Origin: Bacillota bacterium
GTDB taxonomy: Bacteria; Bacillota; Clostridia; Lachnospirales; Lachnospiraceae
Assembly (NCBI GenBank): GCA_023409535.1
Contig: JAEYGZ010000039.1
Coordinates: 434,001 to 498,000, forward strand
Length of the DNA: 64,000 nt
Direction of reading: 5' to 3'
Shown here one piece after another: positions 24,852 to 33,516 of this stretch (positions are counted from its first letter, which is position 1; each line of letters opens with the position of its first letter). The notes beneath the pieces were generated by a model. The model had not been told where the DNA came from. It made no database searches and saw only the letters and a list, made by a program, of their open reading frames with translations. Both the position numbers and the translations under genes were made by a program.

Positions 24852-25532
24852 ATGGCTAACCAGGATTACACCCGATATGCGTTAATCAGGGAAGATAACA
24901 ATAATATATACAATGAAAAAGAGATTAAGATAAAGATGACCGGAGCCAAAACGGAACAACTGAGTATTGCAGAAGCCATGTCTTTCTTTACCGGTATCAG
25001 TCTTCCGCTTTTAGAAAAAGCAATTGATCAATTCGGTCCTAATGAACTGAGTAAGCATATATATTGTTTGGATATAACTGCTGCCAAACGTAAGAAGTTG
25101 GAGCTGTTATTGACATTGTATCAAGATATCTATTCTGTAAGAGCTACCAAGATGCTTAATGTAAATACACCAAACAAGATAGCGGATTATCTGTATTCCA
25201 AAATCGGTTTATCACAGAATGAAAACTTTTATGTGCTTTACCTGAATGCAAAATGCGATGTTATAGGTACGGAATTGCTGTTTATAGGAGGATGTAATCA
25301 ATGTACGGTAGACATTCCTTTGCTATTTAAAAAGGCCATTGTTAATGGTGCAACCAACATTATAATAGCGCATAATCATCCCAGTGGAAGTCCTAACCCA
25401 TCCTTGGAAGATAATAATATCACGAAAGCGATTAGAACAGCGGGTGACATGCTAAAGGTTAATCTATTAGATCATGTGATTGTCGGCTCATATCAAAGCT
25501 ATTACAGCTATAAGGAAAATGGTCTGATATAA
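24852..25532 (+). CDS. RadC-type JAB/MPN domain protein
   Basis: 226 residues. The C-terminal RadC/JAB domain is complete: ENFYVLYLNAKCDVIGTELL, then NIIIAHNHPSGSPNPSLEDN with the His-x-His-Pro-Ser-Gly-(x5)-Ser-(x2)-Asp metal-binding motif, then LLDHVIVG. RadC-like proteins are widespread on mobile elements; their activity is unresolved, although the JAM metal site suggests a metallohydrolase. AAAGGAG lies before the ATG. The N-terminal 100 residues are not the usual helix-hairpin-helix of chromosomal RadC, so this is an element-specific variant. Confidence 0.85.
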   Translation: MANQDYTRYALIREDNNNIYNEKEIKIKMTGAKTEQLSIAEAMSFFTGISLPLLEKAIDQFGPNELSKHIYCLDITAAKRKKLELLLTLYQDIYSVRATKMLNVNTPNKIADYLYSKIGLSQNENFYVLYLNAKCDVIGTELLFIGGCNQCTVDIPLLFKKAIVNGATNIIIAHNHPSGSPNPSLEDNNITKAIRTAGDMLKVNLLDHVIVGSYQSYYSYKENGLI

Positions 25533-25537
25533 ACGAT

Positions 25538-25580
25538 ACAGGCATCTCTAATGTTATGTATAGAGGTGCCTGTTACTTTT
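25538..25580 (+). terminator. Terminator between convergent radC-like and XRE genes
   Basis: ACAGGCATCTCTA pairs with TAGAGGTGCCTGT (one G-U) around ATGTTATGTA, followed by TACTTTTTG. It overlaps the last codon of the minus-strand regulator gene and would end the radC-like transcript. Confidence 0.75.
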
Positions 25581-26025
25581 TGCTTAAGCGATTTATCTTA
25601 TATTTTAGGATATGAACAAGCTCTTGTTGATCGTCAATTGGTAACGATCTGAACTTTGCAATTATATCAATATCAGATTTCGTTAGTTGCAGAACATCAT
25701 TAGGTAAGAGATTCTTTTGTTTAATAAATCGATAAATCTCGTCAGCAAGATATTCATTGTCAGCATCATTAATTTTAGGCTTCTTACCTTTTGTATTAGT
25801 AATTACATGTAGAGGTATAAGATCATTATTGATTAATTGACTAATGTCAATCCTGTAGTAATTGGCTAATTGGAGCATAAATGTAATATCTGGAACCCGT
25901 TCGCCTCGTTCAAAATGTGAATAGGAAACCCGAGAAACATTTAAGTCATTACTTAATTGTTCCTGAGTCAAATTGTGACTTTGTCGCAGCTCAAGAAGCT
26001 TCAAACCTAGCTTGGTCATTACCAT
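25573..26025 (-). CDS. XRE-family transcriptional regulator of the element
   Basis: 150 residues. An N-terminal helix-turn-helix of the Cro/C1 type lies at about 8-62 (LRQSHNLTQEQLSNDLNVSR, then VSYSHFERGERVPDITFML). A C-terminal helical part follows, ending DDQQELVHILKYKINRL, a pattern seen in element repressors. GGAGG lies 11 bases before the ATG at 26025. It is divergent from the flagellin gene, and a perfect inverted repeat (26127-26149) sits between them, which makes it the likely repressor of itself and of the flagellin operon. Confidence 0.85.
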   Translation of the reverse strand: MVMTKLGLKLLELRQSHNLTQEQLSNDLNVSRVSYSHFERGERVPDITFMLQLANYYRIDISQLINNDLIPLHVITNTKGKKPKINDADNEYLADEIYRFIKQKNLLPNDVLQLTKSDIDIIAKFRSLPIDDQQELVHILKYKINRLSKK

Positions 26026-26126
26026 GGACTATAATACCTCCCTGTCTATTCGTATAAAGGTATTATAGCAATGGAATTGTTACGGATAATAAAATGCAAC
26101 AAAGTATTACAAAATTATATTTGAAT

Positions 26127-26149
26127 AATTGTAACAATATGTTACAATT
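26127..26149. promoter_or_regulatory. Palindromic operator between XRE and flagellin genes
   Basis: AATTGTAACA and its exact inverse TGTTACAATT flank a 3-base centre ATA. Further TGTTAC/GTAAC half sites occur at about 26078 (TTGTTACGG), 26104 (GTATTAC) and 26153 (AGTAACAT). The arrangement is typical of a dimeric XRE repressor operator controlling both divergent genes. Confidence 0.75.
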
Positions 26150-26200
26150 GGAAGTAACATACCAATCGGTGACCTGTTGTACATAAGAGGAGGATAATTC

Positions 26201-28243
26201 ATGATTTCCCTTCAGAATAACTTAGCTGCCATGATGGCGAACAAAAACCTCAATATCAATACAAACCTGAAGTCAAAGTCAATGAATAAGCTATCTTCAG
26301 GTTTTCAGATCAATAGAGCCAGTGATAATGCAGCCGGTTTATCTATTTCGGAAAAGATGCGAGCCCAGATCAGAGGGTTGGAACAAGCATCTGATAATAT
26401 CCAGGATGGCATTTCCTTATTGCAGACGGCAGATGGCTCTTTAAGTGAGGTTCATGCAATGCTGCAACGTATGACCGAATTAACAGTACAAGCATCAAAT
26501 GACACAAATACAGCAGAGGAACGACAGAACATAGAAAAAGAAATTGCTGCATTGACGGTTGAAATTAATCGGATAGGAAATGACACAGAATTTAATACGC
26601 AGAAACTGTTTGATGGGCATAATCCGATTATGGATAATCCTTTACCATCGGTTAATAGGAATTATCAAATAAGTGGCATTCCTACGGATGCGACTATTAC
26701 AGATTATAACGTGACGGCGGATATTACCACAGGTTTAACCATCAATGGAAACAGTTATCCCTGGAGTATGATTACTGATGGAGGAGCATCATTAGCTGAT
26801 GAGCCAATTTCCGCAGGAACATATTCTGTAACTTATAATGGGGTATCTCTATCGTTTAATGTCGATGATATCGATTCTATAGATACTGTTACAAAAGCGG
26901 TTGACGGATTAGATTTCCAAGTGACGACTACTCCGCCGAAAGTAGCAACGGTTAATTCAATGGATTTCAAACTCTATACCCCGGCAGAATCAGCATTAAT
27001 AACCAAAGAGGAATTCCTGGATTTTATTGATGAAGGATTTCATGAGATAAATGCTGATGAGTATGGGATAGGGATTGATCTCGATACCTATACATCCTGG
27101 GATGATATGTTTAGTACTTCCGGAATGTCTGCGGATAATGCATTAGCTACTGGCGGCACCTTTACCATTGGGATTGCAGGACAATATGAACTTACAATAG
27201 GCTTTAATCCGGGCTCTACCAAAGAGAGTATTATAGAAGAACTGAATGGAGTGGATTTTAATATTGATGGTGCAGTATCTGATAAAAATGTTACAGAATG
27301 CATTACTCCGGTTGGAGGCATGAATGCCACGGCTTTAGCGGAATTGAATTTATCTGCCGCATTTTGCAGTGGTTTAGGTTATGATATGACGGCTATGTAT
27401 AGTGACCAAATCAAAGCCGTGTACAATACTGCCAATACTGTTGAGCCTGAGAATAAGTACAGGATTGGTTTGGAATTTGTTCCAAGCTCTGAAGGCCATC
27501 TCATGATGCTATGGCTTGATGATGCCAGTAAAAGCAGACTTCAAAGTATATTTGAACCTGGGGATATTACATCATCCAACGGAAGTATTCAGCTTGATTT
27601 TGTCAATAACCTTTACAGCAGTAGTTTCTCAATGCAGTTTGATTATCCTGCTAATATAAACTATAGCGATATATTCCGAACAGGGTCGTTTCTTGGGATA
27701 GATGGTCAGGATGCATTAAAGTTTACTGTCAATTCTTCATATGAGGTCACTAATCTATCATCAAATCCGGTTGATACGACAGGCTCTGCAGACTATATGA
27801 TAGACACCAGTGGTCTTTCCTTAGCTCCTGGTGTGATTGATGATACCGTAGGAAGATTTGCTATCCAAGCGGGAGCCAATACCGGTCAGGTAATCTATTT
27901 GGACATTGATAAGATGAATAGTACGGTCCTTGGTATTGATAATGTTAAAGTATCAAATCATGGTGAGGCAAGCCAGTCCATAGGATTACTTCACAATGCG
28001 GTCAACATCATATCAAAGCAGAGAGGTAAAATTGGTGCTTATCAAAACCGTTTGGAACATGCATTGAGCAACAGCGGTAACTCGTCTGAGAATTTGCAGA
28101 GATCAGAATCACAGATAAGAGATACTGATGTGGCAAGAGAAGCAGTTAAGCTGGCTAAGTACAGTATCATGGAACAAGCATCTCAGGCAGTGCTGGCACA
28201 AGCTAACCAGGGAAGTAGTAGGTTACTTAAGCTCTTGTCATAG
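26201..28243 (+). CDS. Flagellin with large unusual central domain
   Basis: 680 residues. The N-terminal D0/D1 region is classic flagellin (NKNLNINTNLKSKSMNKLSS, then GFQINRASDNAAGLSISEKM) and the C-terminal D1/D0 region also (SQSIGLLHNAVNIISKQRGK, then SEHxx-like SESQIRDTDVAREAVKLAK and QASQAVLAQANQGSSRLL). Between about 145 and 565 is a beta-rich central part unlike standard D2/D3 domains (TYSVTYNGVSLSFNVDDIDS repeated in spirit by TFTIGIAGQYELTIGFNPGS). Most Firmicute flagellins are 270-500 residues. GGAGGATAATTC precedes the ATG. It lies inside an integrative element, with no other flagellar gene nearby, and faces an XRE repressor across a palindromic operator. It would be exported and assembled by the host flagellum. 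Confidence 0.85.
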   Translation: MISLQNNLAAMMANKNLNINTNLKSKSMNKLSSGFQINRASDNAAGLSISEKMRAQIRGLEQASDNIQDGISLLQTADGSLSEVHAMLQRMTELTVQASNDTNTAEERQNIEKEIAALTVEINRIGNDTEFNTQKLFDGHNPIMDNPLPSVNRNYQISGIPTDATITDYNVTADITTGLTINGNSYPWSMITDGGASLADEPISAGTYSVTYNGVSLSFNVDDIDSIDTVTKAVDGLDFQVTTTPPKVATVNSMDFKLYTPAESALITKEEFLDFIDEGFHEINADEYGIGIDLDTYTSWDDMFSTSGMSADNALATGGTFTIGIAGQYELTIGFNPGSTKESIIEELNGVDFNIDGAVSDKNVTECITPVGGMNATALAELNLSAAFCSGLGYDMTAMYSDQIKAVYNTANTVEPENKYRIGLEFVPSSEGHLMMLWLDDASKSRLQSIFEPGDITSSNGSIQLDFVNNLYSSSFSMQFDYPANINYSDIFRTGSFLGIDGQDALKFTVNSSYEVTNLSSNPVDTTGSADYMIDTSGLSLAPGVIDDTVGRFAIQAGANTGQVIYLDIDKMNSTVLGIDNVKVSNHGEASQSIGLLHNAVNIISKQRGKIGAYQNRLEHALSNSGNSSENLQRSESQIRDTDVAREAVKLAKYSIMEQASQAVLAQANQGSSRLLKLLS

Positions 28244-28305
28244 TGATTAACTTTTGGTGACTATGATTAAATATTGATTTATAAATTTTACTGGAGGGAT
28301 AATAT

Positions 28306-29022
28306 ATGATCAAATTAATACCTAATGATATTCTGGCTATTCAGATATACACACTTGTAAATGCCATAGATGAGAAAATATCTTTTTCAAAGGAGTATCT
28401 ACTCCATGATAACATTTTCTTTATACTGGCCGAACCATTTTCACTTGGTTTTGATCTGATTAATACGAAAGTAAGCAAGTGCAAGCCAAGAAGTGCCTTG
28501 AAAATGAACTTTAATGATGCATATAAATTAGAATTTCAAAGGCTTCCATCGGCATTGATCAATATGATTGGTAATGCATTCAATCAATGGCTTGGCATTA
28601 GTCGTTACGATAGCCAAGGGGTATATAAAAGTTTAAATACGGAAGGCAACAGGCAGCTTAATCCTTACAGCATTAATATGGAAATAAGTAATACATCTTT
28701 AATTGTTACTCATAATGGAGAGAAAATTACATACGAGTCTGCAGTTAGGCATTTACTAACGAAAAATAATGTAAATGAGCCTCCGAATAGTTTTAAAAAT
28801 GACGATACAGCTATAATGAAACCTAAAAAGGAGGGGACCTTTGCACAAGCAAAGAATACATTTATGGATGGTGTTAATGAGGGTTTTGCAAAAACAGCCC
28901 CTAAAAATATTGATAAGGCAGAGCTAGATGCTCTTAAAGGTAAAGGCCTTCTAGAGTATTTTAAAGCAAGTTTTCTTTCTGGCTTTTATGGAGATGAATA
29001 TAAAAACAAAAAATCAAAATAG
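28306..29022 (+). CDS. Hypothetical protein downstream of flagellin
   Basis: 238 residues, no signal peptide. The N-terminal 140 residues are mixed alpha/beta (NDILAIQIYTLVNAIDEKIS; HDNIFFILAEPFSLGFDLIN). The C-terminal part is Lys/Asn-rich with helices (FMDGVNEGFAKTAPKNIDKA). GGAGGGATAAT lies before the ATG, 62 bases after the flagellin stop. I recognise no family. It may be co-transcribed with flagellin and be an accessory factor, but nothing in it marks a flagellar chaperone. Confidence 0.55.
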   Translation: MIKLIPNDILAIQIYTLVNAIDEKISFSKEYLLHDNIFFILAEPFSLGFDLINTKVSKCKPRSALKMNFNDAYKLEFQRLPSALINMIGNAFNQWLGISRYDSQGVYKSLNTEGNRQLNPYSINMEISNTSLIVTHNGEKITYESAVRHLLTKNNVNEPPNSFKNDDTAIMKPKKEGTFAQAKNTFMDGVNEGFAKTAPKNIDKAELDALKGKGLLEYFKASFLSGFYGDEYKNKKSK

Positions 29023-29049
29023 GTAATTATGAAAAGGAGAAGATATCAT

Positions 29050-29382
29050 ATGGAAGGCATAGGATTTATCTCAGGAATCATAGCTGCATTAATAATATGT
29101 GGCATATTTAATAAAAAACCGATGCGCTATTTAACAACAATATTAGCATTATTCTTTATTAATCTGTGGTTTAATCACAATGGTAATTATCTGTGCACGT
29201 ATGAGCAAATTGAAATGTCGCCTCTGTATACATATATTGAGTGTGCTGCCGACTTATTTGTATTTTCTTTCCCACCGATCAGAGGATTGTTTGGATTTGG
29301 GAATTTCGTTAATAAAGCCCACGATAATACAAAACAATCTATGAAGTTCGTGGGTAAATTAATTCATATATTTTTCAGGTAG
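29050..29382 (+). CDS. Small membrane protein
   Basis: 110 residues with an N-terminal membrane segment (IGFISGIIAALIICGIF, about 3-20) and a second at about 28-42 (YLTTILALFFINLWF). AAAGGAGAAG lies about eight bases before ATG 29050, which overlaps the start region suggested by an upstream in-frame ATG (29029); the latter lacks a site. No family recognised. It follows the 28306 gene by 27 bases and likely shares its transcript. Confidence 0.55.
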   Translation: MEGIGFISGIIAALIICGIFNKKPMRYLTTILALFFINLWFNHNGNYLCTYEQIEMSPLYTYIECAADLFVFSFPPIRGLFGFGNFVNKAHDNTKQSMKFVGKLIHIFFR

Positions 29383-29688
29383 TAAATTGATTTATTTTAT
29401 TTACATAGCGGCAATTATAACAAATAGTATCTAAAGTGCATTGCCGGCGAGTAATACCTGGTCAAAGCACTTGTATAAGAATTATTTAGGGATTTATGAA
29501 ACATAATTTATGCTTCATGATTACTGGTAGTATTTTGACCAATATTTATATGTGAAATACTTGGTTTGCAGGCATAAGCTTGTGGAATATACGTGAAGCT
29601 TTTTATATATTGTAAAGCGGTATCCATAAATAAGGTGTAATAATAGAAAAAATGCTATTTGTAAGTACACGATAAGGAGTGTTATCAT
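29383..29688. other. Intergenic region of 306 bases
   Basis: AT-rich with no gene. AAGCTT...AAGCTTTTTATAT at about 29577-29608 could form a weak hairpin with a T-rich tail. AAGGAGTG at 29672-29680 serves the next small gene. Nothing else seen. Confidence 0.4.
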
Positions 29689-29892
29689 ATGGAAGGATTA
29701 TTCGTTTTAAGCTTGATAGGGGTTATAGCATACCTTACAAGGAAAAATAAAGGTCATGGTGTTATGGTTATATGTAAACTTATTGTCTGGGGCATACTCA
29801 CTGCTTTTCTATGTGCCGTTTTTCTACCTCTCGGTATAATTCTTGGCATAGGTTTTTTGGGAAGCTGTTTCTCAAAGGAGAAATGGTTTTAG
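29689..29892 (+). CDS. Very small membrane protein
   Basis: 67 residues with two hydrophobic segments (FVLSLIGVIAYLT at 4-16 and LIVWGILTAFLCAVFLPLGI at 31-50, extending to LGSCF). AAGGAGTG lies eight bases before the ATG. Its start resembles that of the 29050 gene (MEG, hydrophobic, then Lys-rich), so the two may be distantly related. No function can be assigned. Confidence 0.5.
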   Translation: MEGLFVLSLIGVIAYLTRKNKGHGVMVICKLIVWGILTAFLCAVFLPLGIILGIGFLGSCFSKEKWF

Positions 29893-29915
29893 TTAAATTA
29901 TTATTATCTATGTAA

Positions 29916-31097
29916 TCACAAGTCCGTTTTTGAATAATGCTTATCTATTAAATCTATTACGTTTGGAAGAGCCTTAAAAGATATTTTATTCTCACATAAC
30001 TTTTCCGCATCCATTCTACGAGATATTGTTACAGGATTGATTCCAAGCTTATGTAAATCCGTAAGGTACGATTCAATAGTCGTCATTCTTCCCAGACACA
30101 CCACATTCTTATCTTGTTCCCGGACATGCTCCAGAAAATGAGATATACCCTGATATTTGGCAATGAAGTGTAGTAAAGCTATAAGCTTGTCTTTTCTGGG
30201 CTTATTAAATTTGCTTGCTAAAATAAGATACTCTGCATAATTCATACTATAATATGTGCCGCCCCCAGTAATCTTGCGTATGTAATATGTAAACATTGAT
30301 TTTTCAATGGCTTCAATTATGTTTTCAGACATAAATGCGTTAAGAGTGCGCGAGGATACTTTGTACTTTCTCATTAACTCATAAAGCTTTGGTTTCTTCA
30401 ATTGTATAAGTACTTTAAGATGGTCTGAAGCTTCCAAATGGGATGAGATAGCCATAGGTTTTGCAATTGATGCAGCTTCAGAATCATGCTCTATTATTAT
30501 AGTAGTTGATTTTCCGTTAATTTCTACCTTAAAAGGATCTTTATAAGCATCTACTCGTACTATATTGTCATTGGAAGATTCAGTAGCGCCCATACCTTTA
30601 TATTTTCGTAATTTTATGGGATATCCCTTACTTAATAACGCAGGGTATTCATTTATATACCTTCCGGTAATGTCCATAGCTATATCCAGGCGTCGTAATT
30701 TGAACTGTATAGGTCGATGAAATTCTGGCAATAACTTGCTGATATGAGCAATAATATGTTCTTCGCTTATTCCTGTCGGAGTTAAAATAAGCTTATGCTT
30801 TGCATTAATAGTGATACTTAGAGTATTAATTTTCTTGAAGAATGATTTTGGCTGTGATGGCTTAGTGAAAGTAAGCGTTTTGCCGTAGGTGCCAATTCTA
30901 ATATGAGTAATACCATAGTAGCTATAATAGTTTGTTGCGTAATGGCCTGCCTTTTTGTGGTGCCACTTACTTTTTTGACCATCAAAATGTAATTTGATTA
31001 TGTCGGCTTCTTCATTTGTTAGATTAGCAGATAAAACTAAACTGTGAATCATATGTTTTCTCCTTGATGATATAGGGTGGTATTCAATAAAATACAT
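29916..31097 (-). CDS. Rep_trans/MobT-like replication initiation or relaxase protein A
   Basis: 393 residues. KLRRLDIAMDITGRYINEYP matches the RxDxAxD signature of Rep_trans-type rolling-circle initiators and of MobT relaxases (Tn916 Orf20, ICEBs1 NicK). The C-terminus has LHKLGINPVTISRR and ALPNVIDLI, closely matched by LRSLGINPVTIPDD and ELPSLLELI in the divergent protein at 31734. The catalytic Tyr was not pinned down. The start position is uncertain: an ATG at 31050 (MIHSLVL) has GAGAAAACAT before it and may be the true start. It is divergent from its relative across a hairpin-rich region that could be the nick site. Confidence 0.65.
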   Translation of the reverse strand: MYFIEYHPISSRRKHMIHSLVLSANLTNEEADIIKLHFDGQKSKWHHKKAGHYATNYYSYYGITHIRIGTYGKTLTFTKPSQPKSFFKKINTLSITINAKHKLILTPTGISEEHIIAHISKLLPEFHRPIQFKLRRLDIAMDITGRYINEYPALLSKGYPIKLRKYKGMGATESSNDNIVRVDAYKDPFKVEINGKSTTIIIEHDSEAASIAKPMAISSHLEASDHLKVLIQLKKPKLYELMRKYKVSSRTLNAFMSENIIEAIEKSMFTYYIRKITGGGTYYSMNYAEYLILASKFNKPRKDKLIALLHFIAKYQGISHFLEHVREQDKNVVCLGRMTTIESYLTDLHKLGINPVTISRRMDAEKLCENKISFKALPNVIDLIDKHYSKTDL

Positions 31098-31497
31098 ATA
31101 TGTGCGATAAAATAAGGAAGTTAGATAAATTGACTAATAAAAATAGCTATATAAATAATGCATTAATTTATTAAATTAATGATCCCTAACGGGATCTCCA
31201 TAGAAAAAATAACATTAAAGTAATTATTTTTTTCGGTATTATTTATGGATCAATTGTTAGTAAGTGCTTATTTTACTGTATTTTATTAGTTGTATACTGT
31301 TGCCAGCATATATATTTATTCGCTGATATAATCCCGATAGGGATTTATAAATGCTGTCAATATTTCTGATTATAAATAAAGAATATAATTAGGTAAAAGA
31401 GTACTATCACTTCTATTTCAATTTAGCTCTACTGCCCCTATCGGGACATTAAAAGATATTAATAATTATTCTATCATATCCAAGGAGGTAATGGGCA

Positions 31498-31566
31498 ATG
31501 AAGAAAAGTAACAGACAATATAATTATGTTCATTCATTTAATCCCAGTATATATGACGACGGATAA
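31498..31566 (+). CDS. 22-residue peptide with strong ribosome site
   Basis: ATG 31498 preceded by CAAGGAGGTAATGGGCA (AAGGAGGT nine bases upstream) opens a frame reading MKKSNRQYNYVHSFNPSIYD plus DG. A terminator-like hairpin follows 45 bases later and then the Rep-like gene at 31734. The layout resembles a leader peptide used for attenuation of a replication or transfer gene. It could also be an unused frame; the excellent ribosome site is the main support. Confidence 0.45.
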   Translation: MKKSNRQYNYVHSFNPSIYDDG

Positions 31567-31610
31567 TCTTGTACATCCTTCAAGTTATAAATATATACTA
31601 AATATAAAGA

Positions 31611-31664
31611 CATATAGATCATTCATAATCCGTTAGGATTATTCATTTTCTATATGCTTTTTTT
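31611..31664 (+). terminator. Terminator/attenuator before the second Rep-like gene
   Basis: CATATAGA (31611-31618) pairs with TCTATATG (31649-31656). An inner stem ATAATCC-gtta-GGATTAT lies within, and CTTTTTTTG follows. It lies between the 22-codon frame and the 31734 gene, so it may act as an attenuator. Confidence 0.65.
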
Positions 31665-31733
31665 GTGCTTATCTGCAAGGGTTACTCACATAGTATAAAT
31701 ACTTTATTAGCATAAAGTGGAAAGGAGGTCTTG

Positions 31734-32810
31734 TTGCATACATTTGTTGTGAAGAGATATATATCAGAAATTAAATTCAAAGAATTATCAAGCAAGTATT
31801 TTATGAATCAAGTTAACGAAAGATGCTGGCGTAGTAATGTATACAACAGGAAAGGAATAGATCAAGTAGAATTACATATTTCATTCATTACATGTAAAAC
31901 GGGTAAAATGACAATAAAAAAATATTTTATATTACTAAGGTGTAATGCGAATCAATTACTTGGCAATAACAAATATTGTATTACGAATTTAAATACATAT
32001 ACCCCGGACATGATAATCAAAGCATTGAATAATAGGTTAATTGAAATGAAGGAATTGAGAAATATCAGCATAAATACTGCGAATATAAGAGAATGGTTGA
32101 CGGATAGGGCTGACTTAGCGATTGATGTAAAGTCTCCATTTCCATCAATACATATTTGGCTTTGCAACCATGGTGTCCCTTATCGGTATGAATCAATGAA
32201 GAGAAAGAAAATTAATAAAACTAAAGAAGTCTTATATAAAGAATCCTGTTGCTTTGAGAATGGTTCAAAAGAAATAAATATTTATGATAAGGAAGTGGCA
32301 TTAATTAATAAATCAGATGTTGACCATAGGCAAGTTAATAAAATGAAGGGAGTTATCCGAGTAGAATTTCAAATTAAAAGGCAGGGCATAAAGAATAATG
32401 CCAAGGGTTTACAGTCTAAACGGTCTATAGCCCCATATCTGGATAAGAATTATGTGTATGGATTTATATCACATAAGATAGAGGGGATATTCGGAAAAGA
32501 GAAATATGTTAATACATCAACGGCAATTAAGATAATTGATAATAGCACATTCTCTAATGACGAAAAGGTTAAGATGAAAGAGACGCTTTACTTGATTCAT
32601 CAAAAGGGTGGATTGTATGAACTAGAAGAGTCCTTATATCATAACGATCAAATTCTAGAGCAGAAGATTGGGAGCCTTAATACGTTTAAACGTACACGAT
32701 TAAAAAACATTAGGAGTTTAGGGATAAATCCAGTTACAATCCCAGATGATTTTGGAATAACTGAGTTACCCAGCTTACTTGAACTAATTTATAAGAAAAT
32801 AGCAGAGTAA
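31734..32810 (+). CDS. Rep_trans/MobT-like replication initiation or relaxase protein B
   Basis: About 358 residues. TDRADLAIDVKSPFPSIHIW and VIRVEFQIKRQGIKN fit the two Rep_trans signatures RxDxAxD and IRxEfqxK, with EINIYDKEVAL between them. The C-terminus (LRSLGINPVTIPDDFGITEL) is shared with protein A on the other strand, so the two are distant paralogues. The start is TTG: 31734 is five bases after AAAGGAGG, while the TTG at 31731 is only two away. It probably nicks the element's origin for replication or mobilization. Family call moderate; catalytic Tyr not assigned. Confidence 0.65.
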   Translation: MHTFVVKRYISEIKFKELSSKYFMNQVNERCWRSNVYNRKGIDQVELHISFITCKTGKMTIKKYFILLRCNANQLLGNNKYCITNLNTYTPDMIIKALNNRLIEMKELRNISINTANIREWLTDRADLAIDVKSPFPSIHIWLCNHGVPYRYESMKRKKINKTKEVLYKESCCFENGSKEINIYDKEVALINKSDVDHRQVNKMKGVIRVEFQIKRQGIKNNAKGLQSKRSIAPYLDKNYVYGFISHKIEGIFGKEKYVNTSTAIKIIDNSTFSNDEKVKMKETLYLIHQKGGLYELEESLYHNDQILEQKIGSLNTFKRTRLKNIRSLGINPVTIPDDFGITELPSLLELIYKKIAE

Positions 32811-32868
32811 ATTAGTTGAAGCTATATATTATTCATGAATTAAATACAAAATTTTGGAGGTAGAAGAA

Positions 32869-33186
32869 ATGAAAAATGATTTAGTCAATAGAGAAAGAAG
32901 AGCTTACAATTATGCTAAACGGTTAAAGCTTGCAGTTACAAAAGGAAAGAAGGAGAATGTAACTGTGAAAATAAAAGGTAAAAAAGAATCGGGATATATG
33001 ATTAATGATGATAAATTTAGGATAATAGCGGGTTGGATCAATGATGGCATTTATCAGCTTAGCATAGATCAAGTTGAGGCGTTTTTATCTATGTATGAAC
33101 ATTTTTATGAATTAATAAATATTGATTTTAGCGTTTTTGGCATAGAAAACTTGATTGAAGATGAAAATCAGAATATGGAGGTTTAA
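32869..33186 (+). CDS. Small element protein, paralogue A
   Basis: 105 residues: a basic N-terminal helix (MKNDLVNRERRAYNYAKRLK), then KKESGYMINDDKFRIIAGWI, then GIYQLSIDQVEAFLSMYEHF. GGAGGT is eight bases before ATG 32869. The pattern NxLxNREKR...GYM...LS.dE/QaxeF recurs in the gene at 33517, so the two are paralogues. The family is unnamed to me; it is of the small helper type common next to Rep and Int genes. Confidence 0.6.
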   Translation: MKNDLVNRERRAYNYAKRLKLAVTKGKKENVTVKIKGKKESGYMINDDKFRIIAGWINDGIYQLSIDQVEAFLSMYEHFYELINIDFSVFGIENLIEDENQNMEV

Positions 33187-33187
33187 T

Positions 33188-33430
33188 ATGCCAAGGGGAT
33201 CAACAGGAACACCTTCCAATCGAATTATTAATGCTAAGAGAGTGGAAGCGATATCGTGTAATTGCCATAATTGTTTTCATTCAAAGCCAGCGGTTGGGAC
33301 TATTTATTGTACATATTATGATTTGTTTTCACCGAAGCGTAAGAAATGCTCAAGATATTACCCTGTGCGTAATATAGGTAATGTTAAAAAGACATATAAA
33401 GGAAAGCATAAGTCGGGAAAAACAAGATAA
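33188..33430 (+). CDS. Small Cys-rich basic protein
   Basis: 80 residues, strongly basic, with a CNCHNC cluster near 24-29, a Cys in IYCTYYDLF and another in KKCSRYYPV, so a likely zinc-binding module; the Lys-rich tail ends GKHKSGKTR. GGAGGT lies five to six bases before ATG 33188, and the start is one base after the previous stop. Nucleic-acid binding is inferred from composition only. Confidence 0.55.
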   Translation: MPRGSTGTPSNRIINAKRVEAISCNCHNCFHSKPAVGTIYCTYYDLFSPKRKKCSRYYPVRNIGNVKKTYKGKHKSGKTR

Positions 33431-33455
33431 TTGATATTAATACACAAAAAATTAG

Positions 33456-33505
33456 AAGGCATCTGTAAGCAGATTCATACGCTTATAGATGCCTTTATTA
33501 TTTTA
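33456..33505 (+). terminator. Terminator/attenuator upstream of the 33517 gene
   Basis: AAGGCATCTGTAAGC (33456-33470) pairs with GCTTATAGATGCCTT (33481-33495) around AGATTCATAC, followed by TATTATTTT. It lies just before the AAGGAGG of the next gene. Confidence 0.75.
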
Positions 33506-33516
33506 AGGAGGCTGGT

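Larger units (their letters stand above)
31098..31730. other. Hairpin-rich region between two Rep-like genes, possible oriT/replication origin
   Basis: Four short palindromes share a CCCTAWCGGG-type core: GATCCCTAACGGGATC (31181-31196), ATCCCGATAGGGAT (31331-31344), CCCTATCGGG (31436-31445) and ATAATCCGTTAGGATTAT (31625-31642). The second and fourth are the inverse orientation of the first and third. Hairpins with the nick in the loop are usual in double-strand origins of rolling-circle replicons and in MobT oriT sites. The region also carries a 22-codon frame (31498) and a terminator (31611). Confidence 0.5.
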
